In this document: one piece after another, positions 16,495 to 24,704 of the stretch
Layout: each line of letters begins with the position of its first letter
Position numbering within the stretch: the first letter of the stretch is position 1
Origin: CAYJAY01 sp964368445
Lineage (GTDB): Bacteria > Bacillota > Clostridia > Oscillospirales > Ruminococcaceae
Direction of reading: 5' to 3'
NCBI GenBank assembly: GCA_964368445.1
Contig: CAYJAY010000006.1
Coordinates: forward strand, 20,969 to 84,968
DNA: 64,000 bases
Notes under the pieces: generated by a model
The model's input: the letters and a program-made list of their open reading frames with translations, nothing else
Database searches by the model: none
Told to the model about the DNA's origin: nothing
Made by a program: the position numbers and the translations under genes

Positions 16495-16919
16495 AGGAAA
16501 ATCCCCTTTCAAAACATTTGCAGACTAACATTTTTTGAAAATTGTTATATTTTACTGGTTTTTAAATCATTTCTTACTATTTAAAAATGTAATTTTTATG
16601 TAAAATTAATAATTTCTTTACAATTACGTAAAATTATAACATAGATATAGCTTGATTAAAAGATATAAATTAATAATTATATTAATATTTTTAACAAAAA
16701 ATTTGTTTTTCTTGTAAAATTTAAACAAATACATTGACGACTTTACCATCATTTAACTTTTTTTCAACAATAGATTGTTTATACTGCCAATTATAATCTA
16801 ACAAAAACACAAAAAAACTCGTATTTTGTATAGATTTTTTACTTGATGCGGGAAAAAACGAACTTTTGTTAATATTATCTGTATGTTTACAACAATTTTT
16901 ACAGAAAATTTGATTTAAT
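16495..16919. other. AT-rich divergent intergenic region, no gene seen
   Basis: This very AT-rich stretch separates the minus-strand EAL-receptor gene from the plus-strand HAAS-domain operon. I see no convincing reading frame, structured RNA or named repeat. It should contain the promoter of the EAL-kynU unit on the minus strand, but no clear -35/-10 pair stands out. The plus-strand promoter starts at its right edge. Confidence 0.6.
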
Positions 16920-16948
16920 TTGACAACTAAATGGTTTCGATATATAAT
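16920..16948 (+). promoter_or_regulatory. Consensus sigma-A promoter for the HAAS/PspC genes
   Basis: TTGACA at 16920-16925, a 17-bp spacer, and TATAAT at 16943-16948: both hexamers and spacing are exact consensus. The leader to the start at 17051 is about 95 bases. Confidence 0.88.
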
Positions 16949-17050
16949 AGTAATAATTAAATAACATTTTGCAAATTCATACCACTTATTACTAGAATAT
17001 CCCTGTTTCTTTTCACAACCTCACCCCACCTTATTAACCAGAGAGGGTCT

Positions 17051-17611
17051 ATGATGAACAGTGAGAAATTTTTGCAAAACATCGACTATAGGTTAAAGGG
17101 GTTTCCTGAAAACAAAAAGGAGACTGCCCTTTCTTTTTATCGCGAGCAGCTATCTCTTGTTGACAACGACGAGCGTTACCTTGCTAAAAAATTCAAATCG
17201 CCCGCGGCTTGTGTTTCCAGAATTATCGGGGAATATGTTGCCGAGCCGGAACAAAACGCAACCGAGCTTCCGCTTAGAATGTTAGTTTTTGCGCTTTGTT
17301 TTATGCCCGTCAAAACTTTTAAGATAACATTATTGGCTGTGTTGGTAACGATACTTACAATTTTAATCTTTGTTTTTGAGGTTTTGTTGGTCTTTCTCGG
17401 CTTTGCGTTGGCTCTTATAGGGGTCGTTTTGATTATAAACGGTTTTTTACCGGCATCCCTTGCAAACATTTTGTTTTACACAGGGTTTGCAACGGTCAAC
17501 TTTCTTGTTTCGTTTTTAATCATTGAAAGCGCAAGAAGGCTGTCGATGTTGTTTTTCAAATCAATTAAGCAAGTTTGCACAAAACTTCTTATAAGCGGTT
17601 ATCGCCTATGA
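17051..17611 (+). CDS. HAAS-domain (DUF1700-like) membrane protein
   Basis: The 186-aa product has a cytoplasmic N-terminal helical domain of about 75 residues that resembles the HAAS/DUF1700 signalling domain (MNSEKFLQNIDYRLKGFPE; YREQLSLVDN), then four hydrophobic helices. Such proteins usually accompany PadR regulators, PspC and DUF4097 proteins in Gram-positive envelope-stress loci. Here a PspC gene follows 240 bases later. No PadR gene is adjacent. The stop overlaps the next small gene by ATGA. The ATG at 17051 or 17054 can follow GAGAGGGT. Function is not established. Confidence 0.82.
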   Translation: MMNSEKFLQNIDYRLKGFPENKKETALSFYREQLSLVDNDERYLAKKFKSPAACVSRIIGEYVAEPEQNATELPLRMLVFALCFMPVKTFKITLLAVLVTILTILIFVFEVLLVFLGFALALIGVVLIINGFLPASLANILFYTGFATVNFLVSFLIIESARRLSMLFFKSIKQVCTKLLISGYRL

Positions 17612-17721
17612 AAAATTTGCTTAGAATTTTGATAGTCCTTGCTATTGGTCTGTCGCTTATGGTCGCAGGCCTTACTATGGGCGCACACCTTAGTTTTAAC
17701 GAAACCAATATATTTTTTTAA
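17608..17721 (+). CDS. 37-residue membrane peptide, possible truncated DUF4097 gene
   Basis: This frame starts at an ATG that overlaps the previous stop (ATGA). It encodes MKNLLRILIVLAIGLSLMVA, a further short hydrophobic stretch, and a polar end, then stops. The overlap suggests real coupled translation. In related loci this position is often held by a larger DUF4097 protein that begins with just such a membrane segment, so it may be the leftover N-terminus of a deleted gene, or a functional small membrane protein. No continuation of a DUF4097 domain is visible downstream before PspC. Confidence 0.5.
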   Translation: MKNLLRILIVLAIGLSLMVAGLTMGAHLSFNETNIFF

Positions 17722-17852
17722 TCTTTCTTTACTAATTTGCTAATTTGTTAGGGCACATCCGCCCAAAAACTATCGCATTTCTAAAAACCGAACTTTAGCC
17801 GAATATGCGTAAATTTACATCCATTATAATAATTAAACGAGGGTTTGTTAAC

Positions 17853-18044
17853 ATGGAAAACAAAAAACTTTACAGATCGATAACGGACAGAAAACTTTTT
17901 GGTGTATGTGGTGGTTTTGCGCAATATTTCGGGCTTGACTCAACGCTTGTGCGTTTAGGGTTTGTCTTGTTGTTGCTTTTTGCCGGCAGCAGTTTGTTGT
18001 TTTACATAATCGCCGCAATAGTCATGCCGGAACAACCATATTAA
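17853..18044 (+). CDS. PspC domain protein
   Basis: The 63-aa product is a single PspC domain: KKLYRSITDRKLFGVCGGFA is typical, followed by YFGLDSTLVRL and one membrane helix. In Gram-positive bacteria such proteins take part in envelope-stress responses, often with HAAS-domain partners. The start at 17853 is preceded by GAGGG; an upstream in-frame ATG lacks a ribosome-binding site. A terminator follows 20 bases after the stop. Confidence 0.9.
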   Translation: MENKKLYRSITDRKLFGVCGGFAQYFGLDSTLVRLGFVLLLLFAGSSLLFYIIAAIVMPEQPY

Positions 18045-18064
18045 AAACAATTGAACAACACATA

Positions 18065-18095
18065 AAAAACCGCCGAAAAATTTCGGCGGTTTTAT
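18065..18095 (+). terminator. Intrinsic terminator after PspC gene
   Basis: AAAACCGCCGAAA pairs with TTTCGGCGGTTTT, followed by TTATT. It closes the HAAS-PspC unit. Confidence 0.88.
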
Positions 18096-18106
18096 TGTGC
18101 AAAAAA

Positions 18107-18335
18107 GGCGACTTCGTCCGAGGACGGCAACAGCAGAGCCGTTACCCTACGGTTTGCCTTTTGGGGTTTGGTTCGGGCGACGAGGACGGCAACAGCAGAG
18201 CCGTTGCCCTACGGTTTGCCTTTTGGGGTTTGGTTCGGGCGACGAGGACGGCAACAGCAGTGCCGTTGCCCACGGTTTGTATCTTGAGATTTGGTTCGGG
18301 CGACGAGGACGGACGACCGCAGGTCGCCCCTACAT
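18107..18335. repeat. 62-bp tandem repeat, GC-rich, ending in a GTAGGG-type hairpin
   Basis: Units begin CGAGGACGGCAACAGCAG at 18119, 18181, 18243 and (61 bp on, diverging) 18304. Each has the inverted repeat ACGGCAAC/GTTGCCCT-like core and a TTTGGGGTTTGGTTCGGG spacer. The last unit ends GGTCGCCCCTAC, the signature of the GTAGGG hairpin family read in reverse. Much higher GC than the surrounding intergenic DNA. Both strands have short open frames here, but they only reflect the repeat. Confidence 0.85.
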
Positions 18336-18383
18336 CCACCATTTTATAGAAACGCCAAAAGCTAAAAACTTTATTCAAAATAC

Positions 18384-18460
18384 CGCCACGAAGTGGCGCA
18401 CCGACATTCCTCATTCCTCATTCCTCATTCCTCATTCCTCATTCCTCATTCCTCATTCCT
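18384..18460. repeat. Hairpin plus CACC plus ATTCCTC heptamer array
   Basis: Hairpin CGCCAC-GAA-GTGGCG (18384-18398), then CACC, then about eight copies of the 7-bp unit CATTCCT up to 18460. The array runs into the deoB stop codon, CTA at 18459-18461 on the plus strand. Same architecture as elements at 30793, 39466, 50354, 50761 and 50836. Confidence 0.85.
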
Positions 18461-19652
18461 AAACTCCCCCCACCAAAATGTCACCCAAAAAGCTTTCCCC
18501 GAAAAGCTGTGGGGCACAAAGCTCAAAATAATCAAGAATGGTAGCCGAGATATCGGCGAAACTCTCGCGTGTTCCAAGGTTAACTCCTTGTTTAACCTTT
18601 TCGCCATACACAATAAACGGAACATACTCCCTTGTGTGGTCGGTTGTTTTAGTGAAACCGGGGTCACAACCGTGGTCGGCGGTTATCATCAATATATCAT
18701 CCTCTTTAAGCTGTTGCATAAACTGTTTAAGCTTTACATCAAACTCTGAAAGACAGTTTGCGTAGCCGTCTATATTTCGTCTGTGTCCGAAAACCATGTC
18801 GAAATCGACAAGGTTTATAAACGCAAGGCCTTCGAAATCCCTCTTTGCTAGTTCGATAGTGATGTCCATTCCGTTGTCGTTGCCTTTGGAAAGAATTTTT
18901 TCCAAAACACCTTTGCCGTTAAATATATCGTATATCTTTCCGACACCGATAGTGCTAAGGTTTGATTTTGAAATAACATCAAGCATCGTATCATGGGGCG
19001 GGTCGATGGAATAGTCGTGGCGGTTGGTCGTTCTTTTGAAGTTAGTTTTGTCGGTTCCAATGAACGGGCGTGCAATAACCCGCCCAACGGCATGTGTCTT
19101 GCTTTCGGTCAAGATCTTTCTTGCCGTGTCACAGATATCATACAACTCTTTTATCGGGACAACCTCTTCGTGTGCCGCAACTTGGAAAACACTGTCCGCC
19201 GAGGTGTAGACGATTAAGTCGCCCGTCTTGATGTGATGTTCGCCGTAGTCGTTTATGACTTCGGTTCCGGAATATGTAGCGTTGCAGACGGTTTTTCTGC
19301 CAACAGCTTTTTCAAACTTCTCCATTATATCTCGCGGAAAACCGTTTGGATATGTCGGAAGCGCGTGGTTTGAAACAACCCCCGCTATCTCCCAATGTCC
19401 GATAGTTGTGTCTTTGCCCATCGACTTTTCCGCAAGTCGCGCGAACGAGCCAACAACGTTTTGTGCTTTTGGCCGCCCTGTCGCTCCGTCGATGTTGAAA
19501 AGACCTAGCGAACTCATGACGGGGATGTTAAGTTTATCGCTTGTCGAAACGCTTTTAAGCGTGTTTGCGCCGACATCGCCAAATTCGGCGGCATCGGGAA
19601 GTTCGCCCATGCCAAAACTGTCGACAACTATTAAAAAAACTCTTTTAGCCAT
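18459..19652 (-). CDS. deoB: Phosphopentomutase
   Basis: DeoB interconverts (deoxy)ribose 1-phosphate and (deoxy)ribose 5-phosphate, linking nucleoside breakdown to central metabolism. The 397-aa product matches the alkaline-phosphatase-superfamily mutase: metal-binding VDSFGMGELPDA near the N-terminus with Asp/Ser, DTTIGHWEIAG (phospho-Thr region), and C-terminal ADHGCDP and DHTREYVPF motifs. Length is typical. No nucleoside phosphorylase gene is adjacent. The stop codon lies at the edge of an intergenic heptamer array. Confidence 0.97.
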   Translation of the reverse strand: MAKRVFLIVVDSFGMGELPDAAEFGDVGANTLKSVSTSDKLNIPVMSSLGLFNIDGATGRPKAQNVVGSFARLAEKSMGKDTTIGHWEIAGVVSNHALPTYPNGFPRDIMEKFEKAVGRKTVCNATYSGTEVINDYGEHHIKTGDLIVYTSADSVFQVAAHEEVVPIKELYDICDTARKILTESKTHAVGRVIARPFIGTDKTNFKRTTNRHDYSIDPPHDTMLDVISKSNLSTIGVGKIYDIFNGKGVLEKILSKGNDNGMDITIELAKRDFEGLAFINLVDFDMVFGHRRNIDGYANCLSEFDVKLKQFMQQLKEDDILMITADHGCDPGFTKTTDHTREYVPFIVYGEKVKQGVNLGTRESFADISATILDYFELCAPQLFGESFLGDILVGGV

Positions 19653-19795
19653 TTAATTTTTCTGCCTTTCGTGTATAATAATGTTAAGTATAGTCTATCA
19701 TACATCAACTTTCTTGTATATATAATACCAATTCATCCTTAAAAGATTAACAAAAAATTCTTTAAATTTAAAAATCAACGGAGGAAAACGTTAAA

Positions 19796-20653
19796 ATGAA
19801 AAAAGCTGTTATAATCGGCAAAGGTCCTGCCGGAATTTCTGCGGCGCTTTACCTTGTCAGGGCAGGGATTGACACAACGATAATCGGAATGGACGGCGGC
19901 GCGCTTGCAAAGGCAGAAAAGATCGAAAACTACTATGGCTTTGCCGAGCCTGTTTCGGGAGAGAAACTTTTGGAAAACGGAATTTTGGCGGCGAAGCGCC
20001 TTGGTGTCGAGGTTGTAACCGACGAGGTTATAAACATTGGGTTTGAACAAAACTTTGTGGTTAAAACAACGCTTTCGGAATATGCCGCCGACGCTTTAAT
20101 CCTTGCGACGGGCGCGGCGAGAAAAAGCCCAAACATTAAAGGCATAGCCGAGTTTGAGGGAAAAGGCGTAAGCTACTGTGCAACGTGCGACGCGTTTTTC
20201 TACAAAGGAAAAGATGTCGTTGTTTTGGGATCGGGCAAATATGCCCTCGAAGAAGCGCTAGAACTTTCGCACGTCGCAAACAAAGTCTACATCGCGTCAA
20301 ACGGCGAAACGTTTTCGATCGAAATACCGGAAAACATAATCCAAACACAAAAAAAGATCCAAGAAATTAAAGGCTCAAACACTGTTGAAACGATAGCTTT
20401 TGACGACGGAACCGAAATAGGCGTTTCGGGGTTGTTTGTCGCGCTTGGCATAGCCGGAAGTTCCGACTTTGCGCGAAAACTCGGCGCCGAGGTTTTAAAC
20501 GGAAAGATAGTGGTCGACCAAGGCATGGCGACGGCGGTTCCGGGGTTGTACGCCGCCGGCGACACGGTAGGCGGGCTTTTGCAGATCTCGAAAGCCGTTT
20601 CAGACGGAGCTGTCGCCGGAACCGAAGCTATTAAATATCTAAGGTCACTTTAA
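19796..20653 (+). CDS. Thioredoxin reductase-like FAD-dependent oxidoreductase
   Basis: The 285-aa flavoprotein has the TrxB fold signatures: FAD-binding GKGPAGISAALYL at 8-20, the redox disulfide CATC (Cys128, Cys131), a second dinucleotide-type loop VLGSGKYALEEA near 144, and a C-terminal GLYAAGDTVGG. The basic HRRxxxR segment that NADPH-dependent enzymes use for the 2'-phosphate is missing. The donor could therefore be NADH, or ferredoxin as in clostridial ferredoxin-type flavin thioredoxin reductases. No thioredoxin gene is next to it. Start at 19796 follows GGAGGAAAA. It is somewhat shorter than E. coli TrxB (321 aa). Confidence 0.9.
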   Translation: MKKAVIIGKGPAGISAALYLVRAGIDTTIIGMDGGALAKAEKIENYYGFAEPVSGEKLLENGILAAKRLGVEVVTDEVINIGFEQNFVVKTTLSEYAADALILATGAARKSPNIKGIAEFEGKGVSYCATCDAFFYKGKDVVVLGSGKYALEEALELSHVANKVYIASNGETFSIEIPENIIQTQKKIQEIKGSNTVETIAFDDGTEIGVSGLFVALGIAGSSDFARKLGAEVLNGKIVVDQGMATAVPGLYAAGDTVGGLLQISKAVSDGAVAGTEAIKYLRSL

Positions 20654-20731
20654 AAAAACTTTGAACTAAAGCTGTTTTTATTGTATAATTCTATTTTAAG
20701 AAAGTTAAATATGAAACGAGAGACTTTTTCA

Positions 20732-21508
20732 ATGAAAAGCTACAAAAGAGTTGTCATAAAGATAGGCACCAGCAGCCTAACCCACAACACAGGACACCCT
20801 AATATTTTTAAAATCGAGTCGATAGTCAAGGTTTTGGCGGACATTAAAAATTCCGGCACAGAGCTTTTGGTTGTGACTTCGGGGGCTATTGCGGTTGGGG
20901 TTGGAAAACTTGGGTTGCACGAAAGGCCACAAGATATCCCCTCAAAACAGGCGTGCGCCGCGGTTGGGCAGTGTGAACTGATGTATATGTATGACCGGTT
21001 TTTTTCTGAATACAACCACACCGTGTCCCAAGTTCTTTTGTCTCGAGACGACATAAGCGACGAAACAAGGCGCGACAACGCCAAAAACACGTTGACAAGG
21101 CTTTTGGAATACAACAGCATTCCGATAATCAACGAAAACGACACTATTGCCACGAGTGAAATAAAGATAGGCGACAACGACACATTGTCGGCAGTCGTCG
21201 CAAAACTTGTGTCTTCTGACCTTTTGATAATCATGAGTGACATAGACGGGGTGTACGACAGCGACCCTAGGACAAGCCCCGACGCAAAACTCATACGCGA
21301 GATCGACAACCTCGACTTTGCGCGTTCCGTTTCAAGCGGAACAACAAACAACTATGCAACGGGTGGAATGGCGACCAAGATAGAAGCCGCATCGATTATA
21401 AAAGAAACAAAGACCGACATGATAATATTAAACGGGGACAACCCGAAAAATCTTTATAAAGCAATTGCCGGACAAGAGATAGGAACGATTTTCAAAGGAA
21501 ATTCCTAG
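20732..21508 (+). CDS. proB: Glutamate 5-kinase
   Basis: ProB phosphorylates glutamate in the first step of proline synthesis. The 258-aa product is the amino-acid-kinase domain alone, without the C-terminal PUA domain of E. coli ProB; such short forms are known in Gram-positives. Visible motifs: VVIKIGTSSLTH, VTSGAIAVGVGKLG, INENDTIATSEIKIGDNDTLSA and ATGGMATKIEAA. ATG 20732 has CGAGAG 9 bases upstream; in-frame ATGs at 20711 and 20681 are alternatives. proA is not in this window, which is unusual because the two are commonly adjacent. Confidence 0.94.
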   Translation: MKSYKRVVIKIGTSSLTHNTGHPNIFKIESIVKVLADIKNSGTELLVVTSGAIAVGVGKLGLHERPQDIPSKQACAAVGQCELMYMYDRFFSEYNHTVSQVLLSRDDISDETRRDNAKNTLTRLLEYNSIPIINENDTIATSEIKIGDNDTLSAVVAKLVSSDLLIIMSDIDGVYDSDPRTSPDAKLIREIDNLDFARSVSSGTTNNYATGGMATKIEAASIIKETKTDMIILNGDNPKNLYKAIAGQEIGTIFKGNS

Positions 21509-21535
21509 CCGGAGCGTTGTGTCGATTAAAAGTTT

Positions 21536-21576
21536 ACCCTCCCGGTCAATGTTAGATTGACCGGGAGGGTGTTTTT
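21536..21576. terminator. Bidirectional intrinsic terminator
   Basis: A 15-bp stem, ACCCTCCCGGTCAAT with ATTGACCGGGAGGGT, has a 5-nt loop and is followed by GTTTTT. It lies between convergent proB and the M14 peptidase gene. Confidence 0.93.
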
Positions 21577-21599
21577 AATGTTTCAGTTGACGACAAGCC

Positions 21600-22499
21600 C
21601 TAAATAATTGTCGCGACAGCAACGGCTCGTTTAACCTTTTGGTAGATAGCTTCAAAATCTTTATACGGGAGAGGGTTTTTTCCTTTTCCGAGTTCAATGG
21701 TAAACGCCGGGTTTTTGTAACGTTTTATAAACCAATCCTTAAAACCTGCGTGCAACGCGGAACCTTGTTGAGTTTCAAGGCTGTATCCCGTAAGCGTCGC
21801 CAACGTGTTAGCTATATACCTTCCTCTTTCAGGCGCAAGCCCTTGATAGTTCCAAAAAATTTCCTCGCCTTGCGAATGAAAAGAATATGCCGAACGAAAC
21901 CGCAAAGTTTCACAAAGATAAAGAATGTTTCGCGTTTCCCGCGCGCTGAACGGAAAACAACCGCCATATTTTGTTGGAGAACGCCCCACTATGCCAAGGC
22001 TTTCGACCGCGCGTTTGGCTTTGAAAAAACCTGCCGGAAAATTGTGGTTTATGTCAACACCCCTCGAGTTCGCCTGCCAATATTTAAAACTTTCGCTGCA
22101 ATGAAGTTTGCGAAAAACTCTTGACGTGGCCCCTCCGTTTGTTCGCGCTATCTCATAACCGTCCGGGTTAACAAGCGGAACGATTACAACCCCTCTTGTC
22201 ATTATAGTTTTGTGTATGTTAATCCCAAAAAGTTCATCATAGTTATCGAGCGATTTTGCAAGATCATGTGCAAACCTTAAAAGACACACAACCGAACTCC
22301 ATTCGGTTCCATGTGTTCCGCCCATAAGCAAAACAGGGTCGTTAAGTTTCCCGATTAAAATCGAACCTATCTCTCTTTTGTCTTCAGAGTATCCTATTTT
22401 TTTATATCTTATGGCATAATATCTTTCGGAAAGTTGTTTTAAAAACAACCGCACATTCTTTTCGCTTATACATGATATATCATCAAAAAAACCAATCAA
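21600..22499 (-). CDS. M14-family zinc carboxypeptidase
   Basis: The 299-aa product has the M14 zinc site: HxxE in GGTHGTEWSS, the distal His in AYSFHSQGEEIFW, and the catalytic Glu in AFTIELGKGKNPLP. The substrate-binding segments NPDGYE and RGVDINHNFP are also present. The compact form without signal peptide and the N-DG motifs resemble gamma-D-glutamyl-diaminopimelate peptidases acting on muropeptides, so a cell-wall recycling role is plausible but not proven. The active site is intact. It is flanked by terminators on both sides, so it is monocistronic. Confidence 0.9.
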   Translation of the reverse strand: MIGFFDDISCISEKNVRLFLKQLSERYYAIRYKKIGYSEDKREIGSILIGKLNDPVLLMGGTHGTEWSSVVCLLRFAHDLAKSLDNYDELFGINIHKTIMTRGVVIVPLVNPDGYEIARTNGGATSRVFRKLHCSESFKYWQANSRGVDINHNFPAGFFKAKRAVESLGIVGRSPTKYGGCFPFSARETRNILYLCETLRFRSAYSFHSQGEEIFWNYQGLAPERGRYIANTLATLTGYSLETQQGSALHAGFKDWFIKRYKNPAFTIELGKGKNPLPYKDFEAIYQKVKRAVAVATII

Positions 22500-22504
22500 C
22501 TAGA

Positions 22505-22558
22505 AAAACACCTCGCATACAATTTTGTTATTAAAATTCTATGCGAGGTGTTTTATTT
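22505..22558. terminator. Bidirectional intrinsic terminator
   Basis: AAAACACCTCGCAT (22505-22518) pairs with ATGCGAGGTGTTTT (22541-22554), with AT-rich inner pairing. A T run follows on both strands. It terminates the DUF6935 gene before the peptidase gene. Confidence 0.88.
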
Positions 22559-22590
22559 TTATTATTTTTACTGTTATAATTATCTACACG

Positions 22591-23082
22591 TTATGCCCAC
22601 GCGTCGTCTTTTGCCGGAACGCGAATGCCGGCAAGCAACGCTTGTTCCCATAAAAACCACTCGTCTCCTTTTTGTCTTAACGTTATCGAACGTTCGCTGT
22701 CTGCGCCGGACGACTTTACAAAAAGTTTTGCATATCCGTCCTCGGCGTACGAATACGGATTTTCAAACACCGTTACTTTATACGGCACTGTCGGTGTGTA
22801 GTTGTTTTCGGGGCTTGTTCCTTCCAAAAACGACCTTGGAACATAGTCTTTGTCCATAAACCTGTCTTTCAAAAATCTCATGTCATATGCCGACAAAGGT
22901 TGGGGGCCTTTAATTGCGTTTAACATCTCAACTCCGCTGTCGACGTCTATCGCATACCTGCACAGACAAACAACGGTGAGCGCCGCGGCTTCAAACGGAG
23001 AGCTTAATCTAAACTCTAGTAGAGCTTTAAGCTCGGCTACATTTTTGGGTAGTGCTCCGAAAGTGAAAGTTTTGCTGTTCAT
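22591..23082 (-). CDS. DUF6935-like conserved protein
   Basis: A 163-aa cytoplasmic protein with highly characteristic segments: LPKNVAELKALLE near the start, a middle KGPQPLSAYDMRFLKDRF, PRSFLEGTSPENNYTP, and a C-terminal GADSERSITLRQKGDEWFLW. I match this from memory to DUF6935, found in gut Firmicutes; molecular function is unknown. The start at 23082 is chosen because AAAGGA lies about 13 bases upstream; the earlier in-frame ATG overlaps that ribosome-binding site. Confidence 0.8.
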   Translation of the reverse strand: MNSKTFTFGALPKNVAELKALLEFRLSSPFEAAALTVVCLCRYAIDVDSGVEMLNAIKGPQPLSAYDMRFLKDRFMDKDYVPRSFLEGTSPENNYTPTVPYKVTVFENPYSYAEDGYAKLFVKSSGADSERSITLRQKGDEWFLWEQALLAGIRVPAKDDAWA

Positions 23083-23458
23083 AATTATGACCATTCCTTT
23101 CTTAGTTTTGTGCGACTTTTTTCACATAAATTTTTATAGTGAAAAAGTTTTGCCTGACGTATTTGGCAAAAAGCACAAAACGGTGTTTGAAAAATCTTGT
23201 TTTTCAAACTTTTCTCTTTTTTGTTTATGGCATGTTTTGTAACTAGATACTTTTTTAACGGTATCAGACAGCTTAAATGTAAATATTAACAATGTTACCT
23301 TTAGTTAATAATACCAAACATTGAAATTACAGTCAATAAATTCACAACATTTTGTGTTTATTCAACTGTAATCTAGACGTGTTGCACAATAATACAATCA
23401 AATGTAATATTCATTCATTCTGTCACTGTTTTGTAATTTGTTAATTTATTTATTTTTG
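23083..23458. other. AT-rich intergenic region with one hairpin
   Basis: No gene is supported. The one notable structure is GTTTGAAAAA/TTTTTCAAAC near 23187-23211, followed by TTTTCTCTTTTTT, which resembles a plus-strand terminator although no plus-strand gene precedes it. The rest is AT-rich and should hold the minus-strand promoter for the DUF6935 gene. Confidence 0.55.
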
Positions 23459-23488
23459 TTGAAATGTCCTATTATTATGTTGTATACT
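23459..23488 (+). promoter_or_regulatory. Probable sigma-A promoter of the BMP lipoprotein gene
   Basis: TTGAAA at 23459-23464 and TATACT at 23483-23488 with 18-bp spacing, about 55 bases upstream of the start codon. No purine riboswitch core was found in the leader. Confidence 0.6.
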
Positions 23489-23543
23489 TTATGTAGTTTG
23501 AATATAGTTTCAGACAAACATATTTTAAAGGAGAATAGTATAC

Positions 23544-24599
23544 ATGAAAAAATTATTGGCTCTTATGTTGGCAATGGTTATGGTAGTTGCTTTCGTAGCT
23601 TGCACACCGGCAGCTCCCGAAGCTGAAACAACCGAACCCACAGAAACAGAAACAACTGAACCCGCAGCAGAAATGTTTAAAATAGGAATGGTAACCGACG
23701 TTGGCGGCGTTAACGACAAATCGTTCAACGAAACTTCTTGGGAAGGTCTTCAAAGATTAGCGGCAGACAACGCTAACGTTGAAGTTAACTACCTTGAATC
23801 TAAAACCGACGCAGACTATCAAACAAACATCGAAACTTTTGTTGATGAAGAATATGACCTCATCATCTGTGTTGGCTTCATGCTTCAAGACGCAACCCAA
23901 GCGGCAGCAGAAGCATATCCTGACCAAAAGTTCGCTATCGTTGATAGCTTTGTTGACCTTCCGAACGTAGCTTCGCTAGGCTTTGCTCAACACGAAGCTT
24001 CCTACCTCGTTGGTATCATCGCAGGTATGGTAACAGAATCTAACACAGTTGGATACGTTCAAGGAATGGTATTTGATGTTATGAACGAGTTTGGCGTAGG
24101 CTTTATCTCGGGCGTAAAATCGGTTAACCCCGACGCAGAAATCCTTCAATTCAACGCAAACAACTTTGGTGATGCAACAATCGGAAGCACAGCAGCAACC
24201 GACATGATCACAAGAGGCGCTGACGTTATCTACCACGCAGCAGGCGGAACCGGAAACGGCGTTATCGAAGCTGCTCAAACAAACGATATCTATGCAATCG
24301 GCGTTGACAAAGATCAAAGCTCGCTTGCTCCCGAACACGTAATCTCTTCTGCTATGAAACGCGTTGACAACGCTTGCTACGAAGTATCTATGCAAGTAGT
24401 TAACGGCGAATTCGCTGGCGGCTCGCTCTACTTCGACCTTACTAACGAAGGCGTTGGAATCGCTCCGTCGCAAGACCTTATCCCCGCAGACGTTCTTGCA
24501 GCAGTTGACGAAGCAACAGCGGCTATCATCGCCGGTGATGTTGTAGTTCCGAAAATGGTATCTGATCTTGAAGATCCTAGCCTTTTCACACTCGAATAG
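23544..24599 (+). CDS. BMP-family nucleoside-binding lipoprotein
   Basis: The 351-aa protein is a lipid-anchored substrate-binding protein of the BmpA/PnrA/Med family, which bind nucleosides for ABC import. The lipobox is FVAC with Cys20, followed by a Thr/Glu-rich linker. Family motifs include GMVTDVGGVNDKSFNE, AIVDSFVDLPNVASLGFAQH-like strand order, YHAAGGTGNGV and IGVDKDQSSLAPEHV. The ATPase and permease genes usually found downstream are missing: a terminator follows directly. The codon choice (many GCA, GAA and CTT codons) differs slightly from neighbours and fits high expression. Start at 23544 follows AAAGGAGAA. Confidence 0.94.
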   Translation: MKKLLALMLAMVMVVAFVACTPAAPEAETTEPTETETTEPAAEMFKIGMVTDVGGVNDKSFNETSWEGLQRLAADNANVEVNYLESKTDADYQTNIETFVDEEYDLIICVGFMLQDATQAAAEAYPDQKFAIVDSFVDLPNVASLGFAQHEASYLVGIIAGMVTESNTVGYVQGMVFDVMNEFGVGFISGVKSVNPDAEILQFNANNFGDATIGSTAATDMITRGADVIYHAAGGTGNGVIEAAQTNDIYAIGVDKDQSSLAPEHVISSAMKRVDNACYEVSMQVVNGEFAGGSLYFDLTNEGVGIAPSQDLIPADVLAAVDEATAAIIAGDVVVPKMVSDLEDPSLFTLE

Positions 24600-24631
24600 T
24601 TAAAACATATTGCTTAAAGCAATATTAAATA

Positions 24632-24670
24632 GAAAACACCGCCCACGATTTGTCGTGGGCGGTGTTTCGT
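24632..24670. terminator. Bidirectional intrinsic terminator
   Basis: GAAAACACCGCCCACGA pairs with TCGTGGGCGGTGTTTC around a TTTG loop. Serves the BMP gene and the convergent ferredoxin gene (T run on the minus strand). Confidence 0.88.
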
Positions 24671-24704
24671 TTATGCTTTTTGTTAAAATCTGCTTAAGCT
24701 TTGC

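Noticed and set aside
16495..16512. TTG start at 16512 for the EAL-receptor gene
   Set aside because: The AAAGGGGA ribosome-binding site would lie within the coding sequence; the GTG 8 bases after it is better.
18107..18350. Repetitive open frames on both strands of the 62-bp repeats
   Set aside because: Unit length is not a multiple of three, there is no ribosome-binding site, and all frames merely reflect repeat composition.
18405..18460. Possible CRISPR array or telomere-like repeat
   Set aside because: The units are 7 bp with no spacers; this is a microsatellite attached to a hairpin, and no cas genes are present.
23460..23543. Purine riboswitch in front of the BMP gene
   Set aside because: The conserved purine-aptamer core loops are not present in the short leader.
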